64,000 nt of DNA from Acanthochlamys bracteata (GCA_019914995.1 CM034140.1:1798001-1862000); one strand, 5' to 3'. Shown: positions 30,516 through 44,437, numbered from the stretch's first letter. The notes: generated by a model not told the origin, from the letters alone. Program-made: numbers and translations.

Positions 30516-31778
30516 CCTTATGTTTCCTAATTTGCATTCCATTTTTCAGTGACACTTTTGTAATTAATTAGCTACAATAAGTTTATTATTGAAAGATTTT
30601 GCCAATTTAAGTCGGTTAAAAATATATGTTTTGCAAGGTAAACCTACATAACAACAGTTTTAAATTTGCAATTAAGGAGATCCGCTTATTTTATTAGGAT
30701 ACACCGAGTTAGACAATTTCCGATTGGGCCTCGGTTCTGGGCTTGGGCTTTATAAGGCTGGCTATTTAACAAATTCCGCAGAAGTTAACCGCGTTTTGGC
30801 GGCAATCCCACGCAACAATTTCGCAGTTCAATCTTGCAGGGTAATAAAATTCCACCACAATTGTAGAGAATACGTTCAATTTTTCATATCTCCTTTTCCC
30901 TATAATTCGAATTCAGAATTAGTTTGTGTTTGATTTTCTGCGTTTTATTATCAGATTCAGGCACCACTCGAGCAAGTATCGTGATTTTCGAAAGTTTTTT
31001 TTGTAAGTGTTTGAATCCTAACGAGTTTGAACGTTTGATTCGAATCAGTAACCATTTTAAATTCAAACTTTTTAATTTTATTTAGGAGCTTCTATTGAGC
31101 TTTGTTTACCAAAATGTGAAGAAAATTTCATGGAAACAACGGAGTTGATAATTTGTTTGTTGTGTAAATTTATGGTTTGGATTTCCAAAATTTTATCTTA
31201 AAGACTACCCATTTTTCCCCTCATTTGGTTTTCACGGTAAATCTTAGTGCTAATTCAGCGTTGATTTCTTTCATAAAACAGTGTAGCATGAATCTTCTAA
31301 CCTTACATATGAATTTGACATTTATGTCAATTTCAGATGTGGATTTTCTAATTTCTACAACTTTCTCGTGGTTTTTCTTTTAATGGTTCTGGTTTTTCCC
31401 AATTGAAGTAAAAGAATCTGTTATTTATATATTTCAGGTATTTATTAGCATGGAATTAGTCAACTGCTTCTGCTGTCAGTTTTCTTGGCGATGAGTAGTT
31501 TGTGACATTGATCATGACAAACTGGTAAGCTTCTTCCCAACTTCATGGAACGGTGAACAAAAAATTTGAATAAAAATCGCATCTCTTTATTGTGATGTAT
31601 GTATGCTGCTAGTGACTGAAACATCATTTGTGCCTGCAACTAAATGTCTGTTAAAATAAATCAATATATATGCTTGCATGCCCGCATTTGTGAATTATTG
31701 GAACTATCTATAGTATGGTTTCATTACTTAGTTTGTGCAAAACGATTTTATTCCACATTTTGCAAGCATTGTCCTAGC
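30516..31778. other. non-coding DNA with a possible transcript start
   Basis: Around 30720-30845 is less AT-rich and ends in TTGCAGGGTAATAA, which could be an untranslated exon with a GTAATA donor; if so it may belong to the decayed transcription unit ending near 37.7 kb. No coding exon is recognisable here. Confidence 0.3.
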
Positions 31779-31781
31779 TAA

Positions 31782-31934
31782 GGGTGTGCTTAATTGGTAG
31801 AAAGTGATTTCGTGAAATTGAGTTCTGTAAAAATTAAATTAGATGTGAGTTCGGAGGAAACTGAATCACGGAAAGTGAGTTCTAATTCAAACTATAACAG
31901 GAAAAAGTGAGTCCCATGTAATTAAAACACATCC
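31782..31934. mobile_element. Tourist/PIF-Harbinger-type MITE
   Basis: 153 bp, non-coding. Exact TAA target duplications at 31779-31781 and 31935-31937; inverted termini GGGTGTGCTTAATT and, on the other strand, GGATGTGTTTTAATT. The 3-bp TAA duplication and G-rich ends are the hallmarks of this MITE class. Confidence 0.75.
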
Positions 31935-31937
31935 TAA

Positions 31938-34900
31938 GATATAGTGGTTTTATTTATATTAACCCTTAGTGCTTTGGATGCTTTAAAAGTAATGATTTTG
32001 AGTTCTGGAGCCCTTTGGCCTCGTATTGCTTACTTTCTATTTGACAATCTGATGTATGCATATCCTGCTGTTAATGCTTGTTTTCCTACTGTCATAACCA
32101 ATTAGGACAATGGGCATTCGTGCACACCATATTTACAGAAAACCTTTCAACAATTGTCTTGTAACTTCTAATGAGTTAATGGTGATCACATTGAAATGTC
32201 AGAATTCTCCAGATAATGTTCTTTTTTGTTTTGCTTCATGTGATTTACTTATGACACCATGCTTATGATAAACAAATCTTTACTATGACTCAAGTTGAGT
32301 GCTTACCCTTCCTAATTTAAATGAAAACATGTACTTCTTCCTGATTATTGGTCCATATAACTTGTGTAGATGATAGAGTAGGCTGGTTGAAAACCAACTA
32401 ATAAGGCCCAGACAGTACTCAACATAAGAAATTTAGCATAATGATTATGTAATTTTTAAACCATTATATGTGTAGTTTATAAATCATGTTGCACCCTTGC
32501 ACACGTGAGGTCGTTCTCAGATTGACATGTTGAACAGTGATTGATCCTGGAAGCTTAAATTGGTACATCTCGGACAGGTTTGTCTGTACTATTATGTTTT
32601 CAAATTATTTGCTGCTTCTATTTTTTTATGCACACAAGTACAAAATAGTGATAGATTCCTGAAATTGGATCCGGATAATTGCTTTCAAAGGGATGACAAT
32701 AGTTGGTTGATATTGAATCAAAAATTGATACCTGTATTTTATATGCTTTGCATTTCGTACTTAATTATACTCAAACTGCTTCTTTGGTTCTAGATATTCT
32801 TTTAAGTGGATGTTCTTTTTTTTGGATAACTTCTGGATACTCTCTTTATTATAGGAAAAATTGAGGATAATTTCGAGTTATCGCAAAAAAGAACGACCCC
32901 TAAAATATCATAAGTGCTTTAGGCAACTGTAATTTACTATGAGAAAATATGCCCAGGTTGCTTCAAAATACAAAGTGATTCTTCTGTAAACATTACCAGA
33001 AATATCTTCATTCAGCCTTTGTGAACAAAGAAATAATGTGCCTGACAAAAGCCGATGTTTTGGTATGGAGATTGTAAGAAGCTTTTATGTGTGTTTCCTA
33101 TGATGTACTCTGCCTAGCATTTAAAATTGATTATGAATTCCTCAATTCTGACTTCTGTAGTCAGTTTCTGTGCTTCCATCCTTCAATTTCTAACTAGGGT
33201 TAGTGATTGCACTGTGTACAGTTTTTGAACAACTCTAGGCACGCATATCCCCAGAATTTCTCTTTCTGGTGGCCTCTTTGTAAGCCAGATGCTTGCTTAT
33301 TCAAGAAATAATGGTTTTATTGTAGTCAGCTGGATTCTGGTGCTTGCTGGTTGAACGAACATATCCAAATCTGAAAAAAGAGCAAAGCAACCATTTTTAA
33401 TCGGTTGATTCGTCAATGAGTCTTCTACAAGTCTCATCTGAAATACCCTGTTTCAGAATACAGAGTTCTTGGTTTTTTTATTAATATATAGCTGTTTAAT
33501 TTATACGTCCAGATAAACTCAAACCCATGGTTTCTTTATCGTAGGAGTTGGAATCAATGTAGTACATTAAAAATAGTAAGGTAGGTCCTGTACATCTAGC
33601 TCTATATTTGGCTAATTTTCAGCAAATGACAAGGGGCTAATTAATATGTTTCTATCACTTCTTAAATGAATGGCAATGTTTTCTAGTCATGTCTTTCCCC
33701 GTGTATTAGTTGAACTTTGAAGAAGGAAGGGGGTAACAAGTACTAAAATGGTAACATGTAGTATTTATGTTGACATACCATCTTAAATCTTTGGCATGAA
33801 AATTATGCCCCAAACTAACCCTCTGTCTTATTTGCACTGATATTGCCAAATGGCTCTGTTTTGCTCTCTAAATGGATGAAACATTATTGATTGACATGCA
33901 AGTCACTGAAATATATTCCCTGACTAACTTTACTGCTATCTAAACACACTTTTTGGGAATGAGGTCTTGGTTTTGATTGATTAGGTGCCAATAGGTACTA
34001 AATTGTGGTAGTACTCTCATTGTTCCTCTGCATTTCATCTCTAGGAAACTCCTTTAAGTAAAACAGCATGGAACCTACACAGAGTATGACCTGTCAGATG
34101 ACACAGTTGCTCTGAAATATGTGTTGACCTGAACTTTGATACTATAACATAAGATGAATGAGATATTTTGAGGCTTGCTCATTTCAACAATGATCGAGCA
34201 GCTAGTCAGTGCACAGTCCATTGTATCAGAACTTTCTTCTGTAGCTACGGATTAAAAATGCATTTATCATTTCTGTCATCCTGAAAGATTAGTAGGCATA
34301 TAATTATAGCGGAAGGTATATATGGTTATATCAGTTAAAAAGGGATGGCTTTTTAGCTTCCACACTGATTAGTAGATAAGTTGTAATCATGTTATATAGC
34401 AGTTATAATTCTTGATGACAGGATTCCTTCATCAAATCTGTTCTGTTACTAGAACATGCTTCAAATTTATGTCCACAGTAATGGGTTACATCATTCTCTA
34501 AGTTATTCTGTCCATGTTAGAGCACAATGAACCTATTAAAATTAGCAATCTGTTACTGTCAACAACAGCAATTTTAAAACTGACTCTGAGAATGTGTTCT
34601 GATGTAACCATGACGTGCATCTTTATAAATTAATGTAAAGTTATTCTCATCCACGGTTTGATAAGCAAACCATGATCATTTAATAAACTATTAGACAACT
34701 TGTCTTACTATATTATCTACTAGTTGACTTGCAAAGTGCTTTAAGCATTACTCAATCTTTCTTTAATGCACTCCTCATGGCTAACAAAGTTACAATTGGT
34801 CCAGGCTTTCCTGTGTAATGAGTCATTGTAATGAACAGCTATTTCAGTTTATATTTTAAGTACTATGACATCATTAGCTAGGACTTTCTGGGTCTTGTTT

Positions 34901-35430
34901 GTTGCATAAGCTGACTTCATTGTGTAGTTGGTCTACTGAGGTTTGCTTATAAATTTGAGAAAGGGAAAATCCTAGTGCTTAAGCAAAGAATACATTGCCG
35001 GTTTATGCATGCACAGAGCATATGCTAAGTACTTCTTATACTTAAATATTTGGTATTCTTCAACTGCAAAACATGAGCTTGCATCTCTTAGCTTAGTTGT
35101 TGCATGGATTATATCTTATCATGTATCAATTGCAGAACCATGGTTTATCGAAAGATGTTCATGAAATGCTGTGTGTGAATTTCTTGAGCAACCTCTTACT
35201 AATGCTGTTAGTTCTGCTTAAAGTTGAATATTGCAGTATGAAAGATATTAATCTAGTCTAAACACATCTTAAACCTTAATTACCTATTCAGCAATTAATC
35301 AAGCACATTTTGTGATGATTATTTATTTTATAGGTTAGTATTTAATCTCGAAAAACGGAATGGAAACTACAGATTTACGTAGCTGATTTCATTCACGTGG
35401 AATAAAGATGCTCCTGTTTCCTCCTGTTCA
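31938..35430. other. 3.5 kb without recognisable coding sequence
   Basis: Read on both strands, this stretch holds only short open frames without domain or codon bias; it may be intron of a long transcription unit or plain intergenic DNA. Confidence 0.4.
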
Positions 35431-35536
35431 AACCTATTCCTCCTGTTCACTTTGAATTCATGATTTATTTTGCCGTTGTTTTTGTTAGTATTTAAACCTA
35501 TTCTCCTGTTCACTTTGAATTCATGATTTATTTTGC
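35431..35536 (+). repeat. tandem duplication of about 64 bp
   Basis: The word AACCTATTC(C)TCCTGTTC followed by ACTTTGAATTCATGATTTA and TTTTGC occurs at 35431-35474 and again at 35495-35536, differing by one base pair deletion. It abuts a probable splice acceptor at 35548. Confidence 0.85.
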
Positions 35537-35548
35537 TTACGGTTGCAG

Positions 35549-37337
35549 TTTATTAACTGACCTACATGATTCAGTGCTTAACAGGTTCTGCACTAAAGAT
35601 GCTGCTCTGCATACGACATATACAAGATTTCAAATTCAAACTGTGCGTGGAGATTCATATGATTATCGTCATGGGCAATTCCAACATGATAGACTGTTGA
35701 GACTCGGTATGATTCTTTGAAGCAAACACCTTTCTCCACTGGTTCCTACTCAGAAAACTGCATGCTTTACTTTGTTATCCTACAAGGCAGAATTAATCGT
35801 ACAGGTTCAGATTTTCCATACCTAACCCAACTCCCTCTAGTGAAGGCATTGTCATATTTCTACATCATTAGAAAGACTGGGAATGAAATTCTTAGCTGTA
35901 TCAACCTTATAATGTCAGAGGAACCCCCCTTCTGGTTAAGTTAGAAGTCTGGAATGGGAACTTAGGTAGCAAAGCAAGTATCTATCAGAACTAATAAAAT
36001 ACTTTAAAGTTATTCTCCTGTACAATTTTATTACTGAAGAAACGTGTGGTTGTATATCAGATTAGGCAACCTGTCAGCAGATAAGTAGGTCTCTTTTGAC
36101 CTGAAACAGTACTTAAATTGGACATAATTTGTCTATACGTTTCCCAAGAAAACCATACTACATTCCTACTTACCGTGGACAGTGTCTTATTCATTGGCAC
36201 GTTCCGGACCTGAACGGAAATCCATTTCATCATTGACGAACGGGTAGGGGATCAACTGCTGATATTATATGGAATAAATTGGATTTTGCATTATATACAA
36301 GAAGGAGAATAATAGAATAAAGATGGATCATAAGAAAACTGCTATCTGTCCTTAGAAAAAAATTCGTTCTTTTGCATTATCAAGTTGGTGCCAAGAAGAC
36401 ATGCAGGTTGTTCTTTTTCTTTCTCTCATGCGGCTATTCAACTAGAAAGGCACCATAATGATTAGGAAGTGAACATAGTTAAAGAGCAAGTAGATTATTG
36501 GTTATAGGAACTGATGTAATGAAGACATAGTTGTTTGTCATTGATTGGCTCTGAGGAGGACTTTGTCCTGAATTAAAGCCTTGTCTTGCACGCACGCCGT
36601 ATCTTTAGTCATTATTATGACTGTGATATACAAAATCTTCATTCATTGGCTGATTATGCAAAAATAATATTCTTAGTTGTTCAACAAAATTGCTCTTGCC
36701 ACAAAATTCTTAGTTATCTGTTTTCGTGGTGATAACTATGAGATTTGTACCTTATTGAACACCTTTTGAATTTTGAACATTTATTTTATCTGGAATAAAC
36801 TTGCTAATCTTACTGATACTGACTGATCTATGATTCTGTTTTATGTCACTGATTGTTACTTGTTTTAATCCATCTGACCTGGTCCTAATTTAAGTAAACG
36901 TAAAATGCACCAAAAAAAGTTGGAAATTTTATTTGCTTCGAATATTCTCCAAACATATCTCCAGATTCCTATTGTACATTCTTGCAGTGACAGACACTCC
37001 TATGTTCCAGTAGATTTTGGTAGATACCCACCTAATTTTCTTATGATGGACAAATTCCCTGATGTGAGTGCCACTGCTGCCTATGCTCTGACATGCTCCC
37101 TAACTGCTGCTACATAGGATCAGTCAAGTGCATTTGTCCCAGCCCGTGCCCTGGCAAATGCTGCTGTTGCCACTGATCCGCACCCAGGCTAGTCACGCAT
37201 CTGCCAATGACCGGACATCTCCCTCAACTGCTGTTACCAAGGGTCATTCGGACACATCTTCTCCAGCTGGCAAACAGGAAACCACTAAGGCTGATCTAGA
37301 ACTGCAACCTGATGTGCCAAGGCCCTCTTCTGCCTAA
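35549..37337 (+). pseudogene. unrecognised spliced coding remnant, probably decayed
   Basis: I do not recognise the family. Exon A (35549-35706) lies between TTGCAG and GTATGATT and reads CTKDAALHTTYTRFQIQT then SYDYRHGQFQHDRLLRLG. Exon B (from 36988, after TTCTTGCAG) reads DRHSYVPVDFGRYPPNF, MMDKFPDVSATAAYALT, then TAG at 37115-37117; the same frame continues as DQSSAFVPARALANAAVA to another TAG, and a shifted frame carries HASANDRTSPSTAVTKG and QETTKADLELQPDVP to a TAA at 37335-37337. The phases of A and B do not match. Ala/Ser/Thr/Pro-rich composition and higher GC than the surroundings suggest a former C-terminal region of a regulatory protein. Alternatives: a wrongly guessed exon structure or a non-coding transcript. 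Confidence 0.45.
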
Positions 37338-40300
37338 CCAGGCCTTTGGGCATTTACCCCTACCCGTTGCCAACAGCTAGTAACCACCAGCCAGCCACCT
37401 GCATCAGGCGCTCTCTTTTGGACAGGATGATTAACGTATGTGGGCACCATGAAGGATTGCTGCCCCTTCTGGTTGCTGCCCTTCGTACAAGTACTGGAGA
37501 TATATGCATGGCAGGACAATCAATTTGAATCCAAGTTTCAATTAAACTTTTATACCCTTTTTTGGCTCCGTTTTAGCTCTTTTTCAGTTTGCTTTGCCCT
37601 GTTTTTCTTCATCGTGCTGCCACTTCTCGGACGTGTAACACTCACACCAAACCTTCCTGCATTTGTTCTATTGGCTTCAGTACTAATGTACTATTGATCA
37701 CATCATCTCTTGAAAGCAAGCAGGCATCCCAATGACTCGAAGGACACTAGAGTGATTATAAAATAAAATTTTTTTAATAAATTTTTTTAAAAACGGACTT
37801 GATTTTTTTTTATTATATATATATTATAATATACAAATTGTTAGTAGTTTCTAAATTATAAAAAATCTGTAAAATACTGTAAAAAATTTATTAAAAATAT
37901 TAAATATTTATTTGGAATGATAAATATTTCAAAAAAAATGCCAAAGGTCTCTTTTGTATGCTATTAATAGACTCCTTTTGTAACTTCCATGCTGTCATTA
38001 GATTATTGGAGCTCAATGATATCACCATAATCAAATAGACTACGGATAGTTTGGAATTGCTTAAAATAAGGTAATTTTTTTAAAAATAATTTTTTGGTGA
38101 AACTTTTTAGAAATCAAGTTTATACTTTCTTAGTAAAAAATAAAAATTATATATAAAGTATAATTTATTTATATTTTAATTTTTAAAAATAAAATTAGAG
38201 TCATATAGCAAGTTTTTTGAGAAATGAAAAATTAAAATAGAGATTAAATAAGCTGCTAGAAGCACGGCCAAACATGCCCAACAACTTGAATGGAACTTGA
38301 TGGATTAGTTCAAAAACAGTAGACTTTGGTTTTTTCCTGGCAGCCAGGACCCCCTGTGGAAATGAATCATTAGAAAGTTGCTTTCGGTGAATTAGTTCCT
38401 TATTCCTTGAACTGGAAAGACACCCCAAGTTGTGATTACTGATTATATAGAGATCACCATCACGATTCTGTTCGTCTTCTAGTTGTATTCGTCTTTTTCT
38501 CTACATCCATGCTTTTCATGAAAGCAAAAGCATAAGCGATATGTGCTTAGATTGTGACTTTCTTCTTGGCCACCTGGACCTTACAGGAATTTTATCCAGT
38601 TTAAGTTAACAAAAAAAATAAATATCTCACTTCAGTTCTGTTTTCGTGTTGATACTGACAATCTCTTGTTAAATTTTGTTGTAAAATTTTAGTTCAAAAG
38701 TTTAGAGTTTATGTTTATGTGAGAAGAAAGTGACAGCCATGTTGGCATCATTATTAGTTTCCTAACTATATTGACTCTTTCAATGCAGGGGTTTTGGATC
38801 ATTAAGTTTTATGATTGCCAACAATTTTGCTACGAATATGCAGGTCTAATTTTTAAAAAAACCTGAGTTTCTTCCAAAAACCTTATATGTTCACTACTGT
38901 ACCAAATGCTACTTTATTGTTTCTAAAACTGATCCTGATTAGATTAACATGAATAAAAATTTTGTTCAGAATAAAGATTTGCTCCTTCTGAGATTGACTT
39001 CAATTGTTGTTGTGACATTAAGTATTTAACATGAACTTTTTCTTGATTATTCTCTCATCAACACATAAATATAGAGTCCCATATTTTCTTCATTCCAGTC
39101 TGAAAATTTTAATTAATTCGTCGCTAGATCATGGAGATCATCCTATAATTGCGACATATAAAATTCCATCAGGTATGATTGGTGGGTTTGTTAATATATT
39201 CATGTAGGTGACGTACATAATTTGGTTTTTTTTTTTTGTTTTGTTTCTATATACACCGGGATGCTCGGCGGATGCTCAGGCTTTTTATGAAGATCATGTT
39301 CTTCAGAAAAATTGACCAATATAATGATGAAATCTGGAACTGATAGTTTGGTGAACGCTCACCGGAAACGGCTGCCTACCTGATTGCTGCAATGCAAAGA
39401 ACAGAACTAACGATCACGATCAGAATGGATCACGGTACTCGTATGTATAGGTAGTTCAGACATGATTGGGGGTAACTGTTTGGATTCCACTTGAATGAAA
39501 ATGGCCAATGTTTATAGCAGGACATTGCCAAGTTTGAGAAAGAGAGGGGGACCCTCGTGGTTGAATCATAACCGTTTGATATTGATCAGACCGGTAATGA
39601 CGTGCGAACCACGTGTAGGGAGGCCGGAAGAGAGCTGGCTGGCGCCGCAACTCCTGCCCCGGCCCGGCTACCATACCGTAGTCGCTCTCATGAAGAGTCA
39701 TGAGAAGAGCTAACAAAAATTTGTTCTGATCGATTTTTTCTGGGTATGAATTATATGAATGAACAATAGCTGGAGATAGTATTAGTTAGACATGCCAATT
39801 TGGGGGCTTTCTTCTTTAACATGTTCTTCTTCATATCTCATTGTAGTAAGTTTCAAACTTTTTTCTCAAGCAATTTAGAAGATCTCTAGTCAAATAAAAA
39901 CGCTCATTTTTTTTGCATTCATATAGCTGTCCTATATAAACATGTGAAAAGCTACTTTTCTGGCGAATGGTTTGGCACAGAAAAGAATCACATCCAAAAA
40001 CTTCCCAACCGGCAAAAAATTTTGCTAGAACTAAAAATACTCTCTAGAAGTTTGGGTTTTGAATGTAAAAAGATTTTTCTAAAGTTGCATGAAGTTGTTG
40101 CTATCGGTAAAAATATAGAGAGCCGCATGTTAAATAAGAGCCAGACAGATGTTGGTTGCTTTAGATTGTTTTTCTGATTTTTGATAGCAACAACAAACTT
40201 CACTTAAAATTCTTGGACTCGTTACCTTTCTTTCAATATCTTAACATTTTTGAATTCTAATCTCCCTATTGGTTCACTACTACTATCCACAAATTACGTA

Positions 40301-40824
40301 CATACGACCAAAATAATTTTTCTGGAACTAAAAGATCTGTATGTTCGGCAAAGTTAATTTATCAAGAATCAGAAACAAAACAAATTAATCAAGAATTTCT
40401 AATCTATTAAGTTTTCAACTTATATTTATGTTTTCAGTTTCTATTGTTTAACTTTTAAGTAGCCTACTGTTTAAAGCTCTATTAAACAGGAATTAACGAA
40501 AGATATATAGACTTCATGGGTTCAGATTATAGATTTTATCTTTATGATTTCTTAAGAAAAAAACGTTTCCCCTGTGTGAATACAATAATAAATAAAAATC
40601 CCAGAAACGCGTTCCTCATAATACAAATAAATTCTAGTTATTTATTCATTCCTTTAAATTCATGTAAGAAGAAGAAGAAGAAGTTGACTTGTTGCCTGCC
40701 TTCCCTCTATTAATATCTCCCTCCCTTCAATCTCCCATTTTTCATTTCCGTATTTCTCTTCTTCGTTTCCCGTCTGTAGTCTATCTTTCTGCGTTTGTTT
40801 CTTTGAAGTTTTAATTATACGACA
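37338..40824. other. intergenic DNA before the NAC gene
   Basis: Includes an AT-rich stretch at 37750-37930, a possible inverted-ended element at about 38044-38279 (GGATAGTTTGG versus GGGCATGTTTGG inverted, no clear target duplication), a GC-richer patch at 39540-39710 with no family match, and a (GAA)5 run at about 40669-40684 in the presumed NAC leader. No gene that I can support. Confidence 0.4.
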
Positions 40825-43622
40825 ATGAATTCATTGAGCAATATAGAAGGCAGCTTACCTCCCGGATTCCGATTTCACCCAAGAGACGATGAGCTTATCT
40901 GCGACTACCTAGCGAAGAAACGCGCCGGAGTTTTGGCCATAGGAACTGCCGACTACCCTGTTCTGATTGAAGTCGATCTCAACAAGTCTGAGCCTTGGGA
41001 TCTTCCTGGTAATTAACTAAAAGACAAGTTCAATATAGAACAACACTTTTTAATTTTATTTATTTCTTATGTTTTACTTCATTACACAGAGCATAGATAT
41101 CAACCTGCTGTTGAAATATGTGATACATGTTCTCTTATAAATTATTGATACTGAACTTTTGGGGTAATTTCACATTGACAACTAGCCATATGTATATACA
41201 TATACATATGCATAGACAAGTTGTTTACTTCAATTTTATGGCATATATATGATAATTAAGTATTGTTAGATCATTATCAACTATCTGTTGAAATATATGT
41301 ATGTATTTTTTCAGAATTTTAACTAGAAAAAATAATTTTAATTTGTTTATCTATATCTGCTATTATCTTCTATGTTCATATATATATCTTAGTTTATCTC
41401 TCTTTCAATCTTTTCAATAAATAAAATATATAAATGTTTATTATCAAGAAAAAAGAAAGACCAGTAAACTAAAGTTAACATGATCTATGCAAAAACATGC
41501 TCCCATATATAAGGATATATTTATTATTCATGATTTAACAGTACTGATGAAAAACAGATAGCTTACATTTGCTTGCTATTTTAGAAGGTGCAAAAAGAAT
41601 ATTTATCTGTTATCAGCTATTATTATAACGATGGGAAGAAGAATTCTAGACGTCTTTCGCAGCTTTCTAATTCAATTTTAGTTACATATAATTTAAAATG
41701 TTTAATTTGGAGGAGATTCATATTAATTGCATGCATGCGTCTTAATTAAATTATTATCCTTAGAATACCTATATCTTCAACTCATTTATATACCAATCTC
41801 ATCATTATTTTTTTACAAAATTAAAATTGAACTTTCTTTACAAATACTCATAAAACAAACAAGAGTTGAAACAAAAAAAATTTAAAAAAAATGGCGTCGT
41901 CTGGAGTTGAACCAGCTACGTATACCCAAGTGAAGACACTAGAATATTAATATTATTAAGATCTAAATAATTGTTAAATATCCAAAAATTAATAACCAGG
42001 TTAGTGAAGAATATTCATGCAAGCTAGCTAGCTAATGCTTAATTTCTAAGCTCGATCTCTTCTTACACGCAGAAATGGCGAGAATAGGAACAAAAGAGTA
42101 CTACTTTTTCAGTCTGCCGGACAAGAAATACGCGACCGGGCATCGTACGAACCGCGCGACGGCTTCAGGTTACTGGAAGGCAACAGGGAAGGACCGTGCT
42201 ATCGTTCGTAAAGGTGTTCTTTTTGGGATGAGAAAAACACTTGTGTTCTACGAAGGCAGAGCTCCAAGAGGGAAGAAGACTGATTGGGTCATGCACGAGT
42301 TCCGTATGGAAACTCTTCATGCTATCCTGGCACCCGTCTCCCCCAGTCTCCCCTTCTTCAAGGTTAATTTTTTATTAATTTTATTTCAAAGTTTCATGCT
42401 TGTCTATAGATCTTATCCTTAATTATACAGTAGGTGTTTGATTTTTTTCTTTTTTTGTTTCAATTTTAGAAGTAGCAGGATTGCATGCGGTCAGTATTAC
42501 AGATCGATGTTTGGAAAATTAGAAAAGTAAAGTCAAGGATAATATCTACACGTACATAGAAGACGTACGGTTTCGGTTTATCTTGTGGACGGAAAATAAA
42601 ACAAGGAAAAAAATCTGTGGGAAAAACGAACAAGGGGCAGCAGTTATCCGACGAGAAGTTTAATTTGAAAGTAGATGTAAAATAGTTTGACATTGACATT
42701 AGATCATGAAACTACCAAGAAATTAAAGACTAGGGAAGTTTTTTTTTGCAAACTCATGAAAGTATAATTCCAGGAAGAGGAGTTTCAGACGTAACGTAGA
42801 CATCACAATCAAAGAGGGAGTTAATTTTCCAGAGTTGATATTCATACGTTATTATATATGCAGTTTGCTATACATACAAACTTACGTCTGTATTATACAG
42901 TAGATTTGAAATACTTATTCCAATTTTATGAATATTTGACTAGAACTTTTCTAAATCCTTAAAAGCAAAAGTTTCATAGCTCTTACTCTTGATAAAAAAA
43001 ATCATTTGTTTTTTAACATTGCGCAAATCATGACATAGTCCATGATCATGACAGTTGTTAATTTCTTACAAGTTTATAGCAAAAATAAAAAAAGAGAGAA
43101 TCCATCAATCTGGCACCGTTTGCATTCATTATGCTTATAACAGGTAAATGCTATTATTATCTACAGGAGGACTGGGTGTTGTGCAGGGTGTTCTTCAAGA
43201 GCAGAGGGATCTCAAGCAATAGAGCAACAGAAATGATAGACAACAGCTGTGATGATTTCTCAATTTCAAGCTCTTCACTTCCACCACTCATGGAGACATT
43301 CATAAACTTTGATAATCAGAACAACAACAGCAGCACCAATCACGTTATCAACAACATTGAAGGGTATGAGCGGCAGCAGGTGCCCTGCTTCTCCAACCCT
43401 CTTGATCAGTCACAAAAGACTTTGCCTGATTTCAGGGACCTTGAATCTTCTTTTAATCCGGTGGCATGCAAGAAGAAAGTGTTGAAAGCTGTCCTCAGTC
43501 ATTTCAATAAGCTCGACAATGATGATCAAAAAAGTAGTGTTCTTCCTTGTTCTGCTGCAGATGGGAATTACTTTGGGGATGCCGATATTGCTGCTACTAT
43601 GTGGTACCCTTTTGGAAGTTAA
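40825..43622 (+). CDS. NAC1: NAC domain transcription factor, NAC1 (NAC21/22) type
   Basis: DNA-binding transcription factor; the NAC1 group acts in auxin-related root development in Arabidopsis. Three exons join in phase: 40825-41008, 42073-42362, 43167-43622, 309 residues. NAC subdomains are all present: [53 protein letters not shown] and [20 protein letters not shown] with WVMHEFRME, ending [12 protein letters not shown] at the start of exon 3. The PRDDEL..CDYL wording of subdomain A is characteristic of the NAC1 group. The C-terminal half is Asn/Ser-rich and ends WYPFGS, a typical divergent activation region; no membrane helix. Intron positions match those common in NAC genes. The exact paralogue is uncertain. 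Confidence 0.93.
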
Positions 43623-44437
43623 ATAGAAAGTAGATCATGCGTACCTTAGCTTTGCGAAGAGATTGTAACCTCCATTTGTTGGGATTACAAACGTGTACAT
43701 GTAGATACCCCCTATTAAAGAAAGAAGAAAACATATTGGGAGTGATTGTTTTATAGCAAACTAGCAATTTGGATCAAGTACCACAACATTTCTGAAATAT
43801 AAAAAAGTCTTGTGGTTACGCTCAAGTCATCAAAAACCGAACACGAACTTGTCTAAAATGATTGAACTAGAATAGCCTGAAACTGCACTGAAACATTTTT
43901 TACTTCAACCCCCAACTCAAATCAAGAAATATGTACATAAAAGATAACTCTACAACTCGGATCCAATCAGGATCATCTTGCATAGATTTCATTCAAAAGG
44001 GAAACTCTCTAAAGCAAGATCTGTCTTGTAGCCAAATGACATTCACTCCACAGACATTGCTAAGCTTCCAAAAGGGTTTGTATTACCAACCTCCTGTTTA
44101 CAGTAACAGAGAAACAATGCCTTGCACACAATAAAGGTCATTTCTTCTCGCTGCTGACCCCAACTACAACATTATTAACCTACAGCAAACAATAAAAATG
44201 CAAATATCAGCAACCAAAATTGAAGCAGCTATGAAACATAAATTAAGGAATATATCCGTTACGTGCCACAGGCCAAAGAAAAGGATAATCTGAACTTCAT
44301 TCTATCCATATATTCTCTATAACTTAAAAATATGGGCTACTTCAATGAGAATTGTCTCCAATGTTGTGTTCTACTTTTGTTCAAGTTACAATGTTGACAC
44401 AAATTCCTTTCCGAAGCTTTTACACTATGTCTACCAA
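43623..44437. other. convergent 3' regions of the NAC and LSD1-type genes
   Basis: 3' UTRs of the two flanking genes; no separate gene seen. Confidence 0.5.

Noticed and set aside
39456..39716. Overlapping open frames in a GC-richer patch
   Set aside because: No family recognised, no splice structure, both strands open equally; chance cannot be excluded.
41190..41215. Palindromic TATGTATATACATATACATATG-like string in NAC intron 1
   Set aside because: Simple AT/TA-rich intron sequence without a partner feature.
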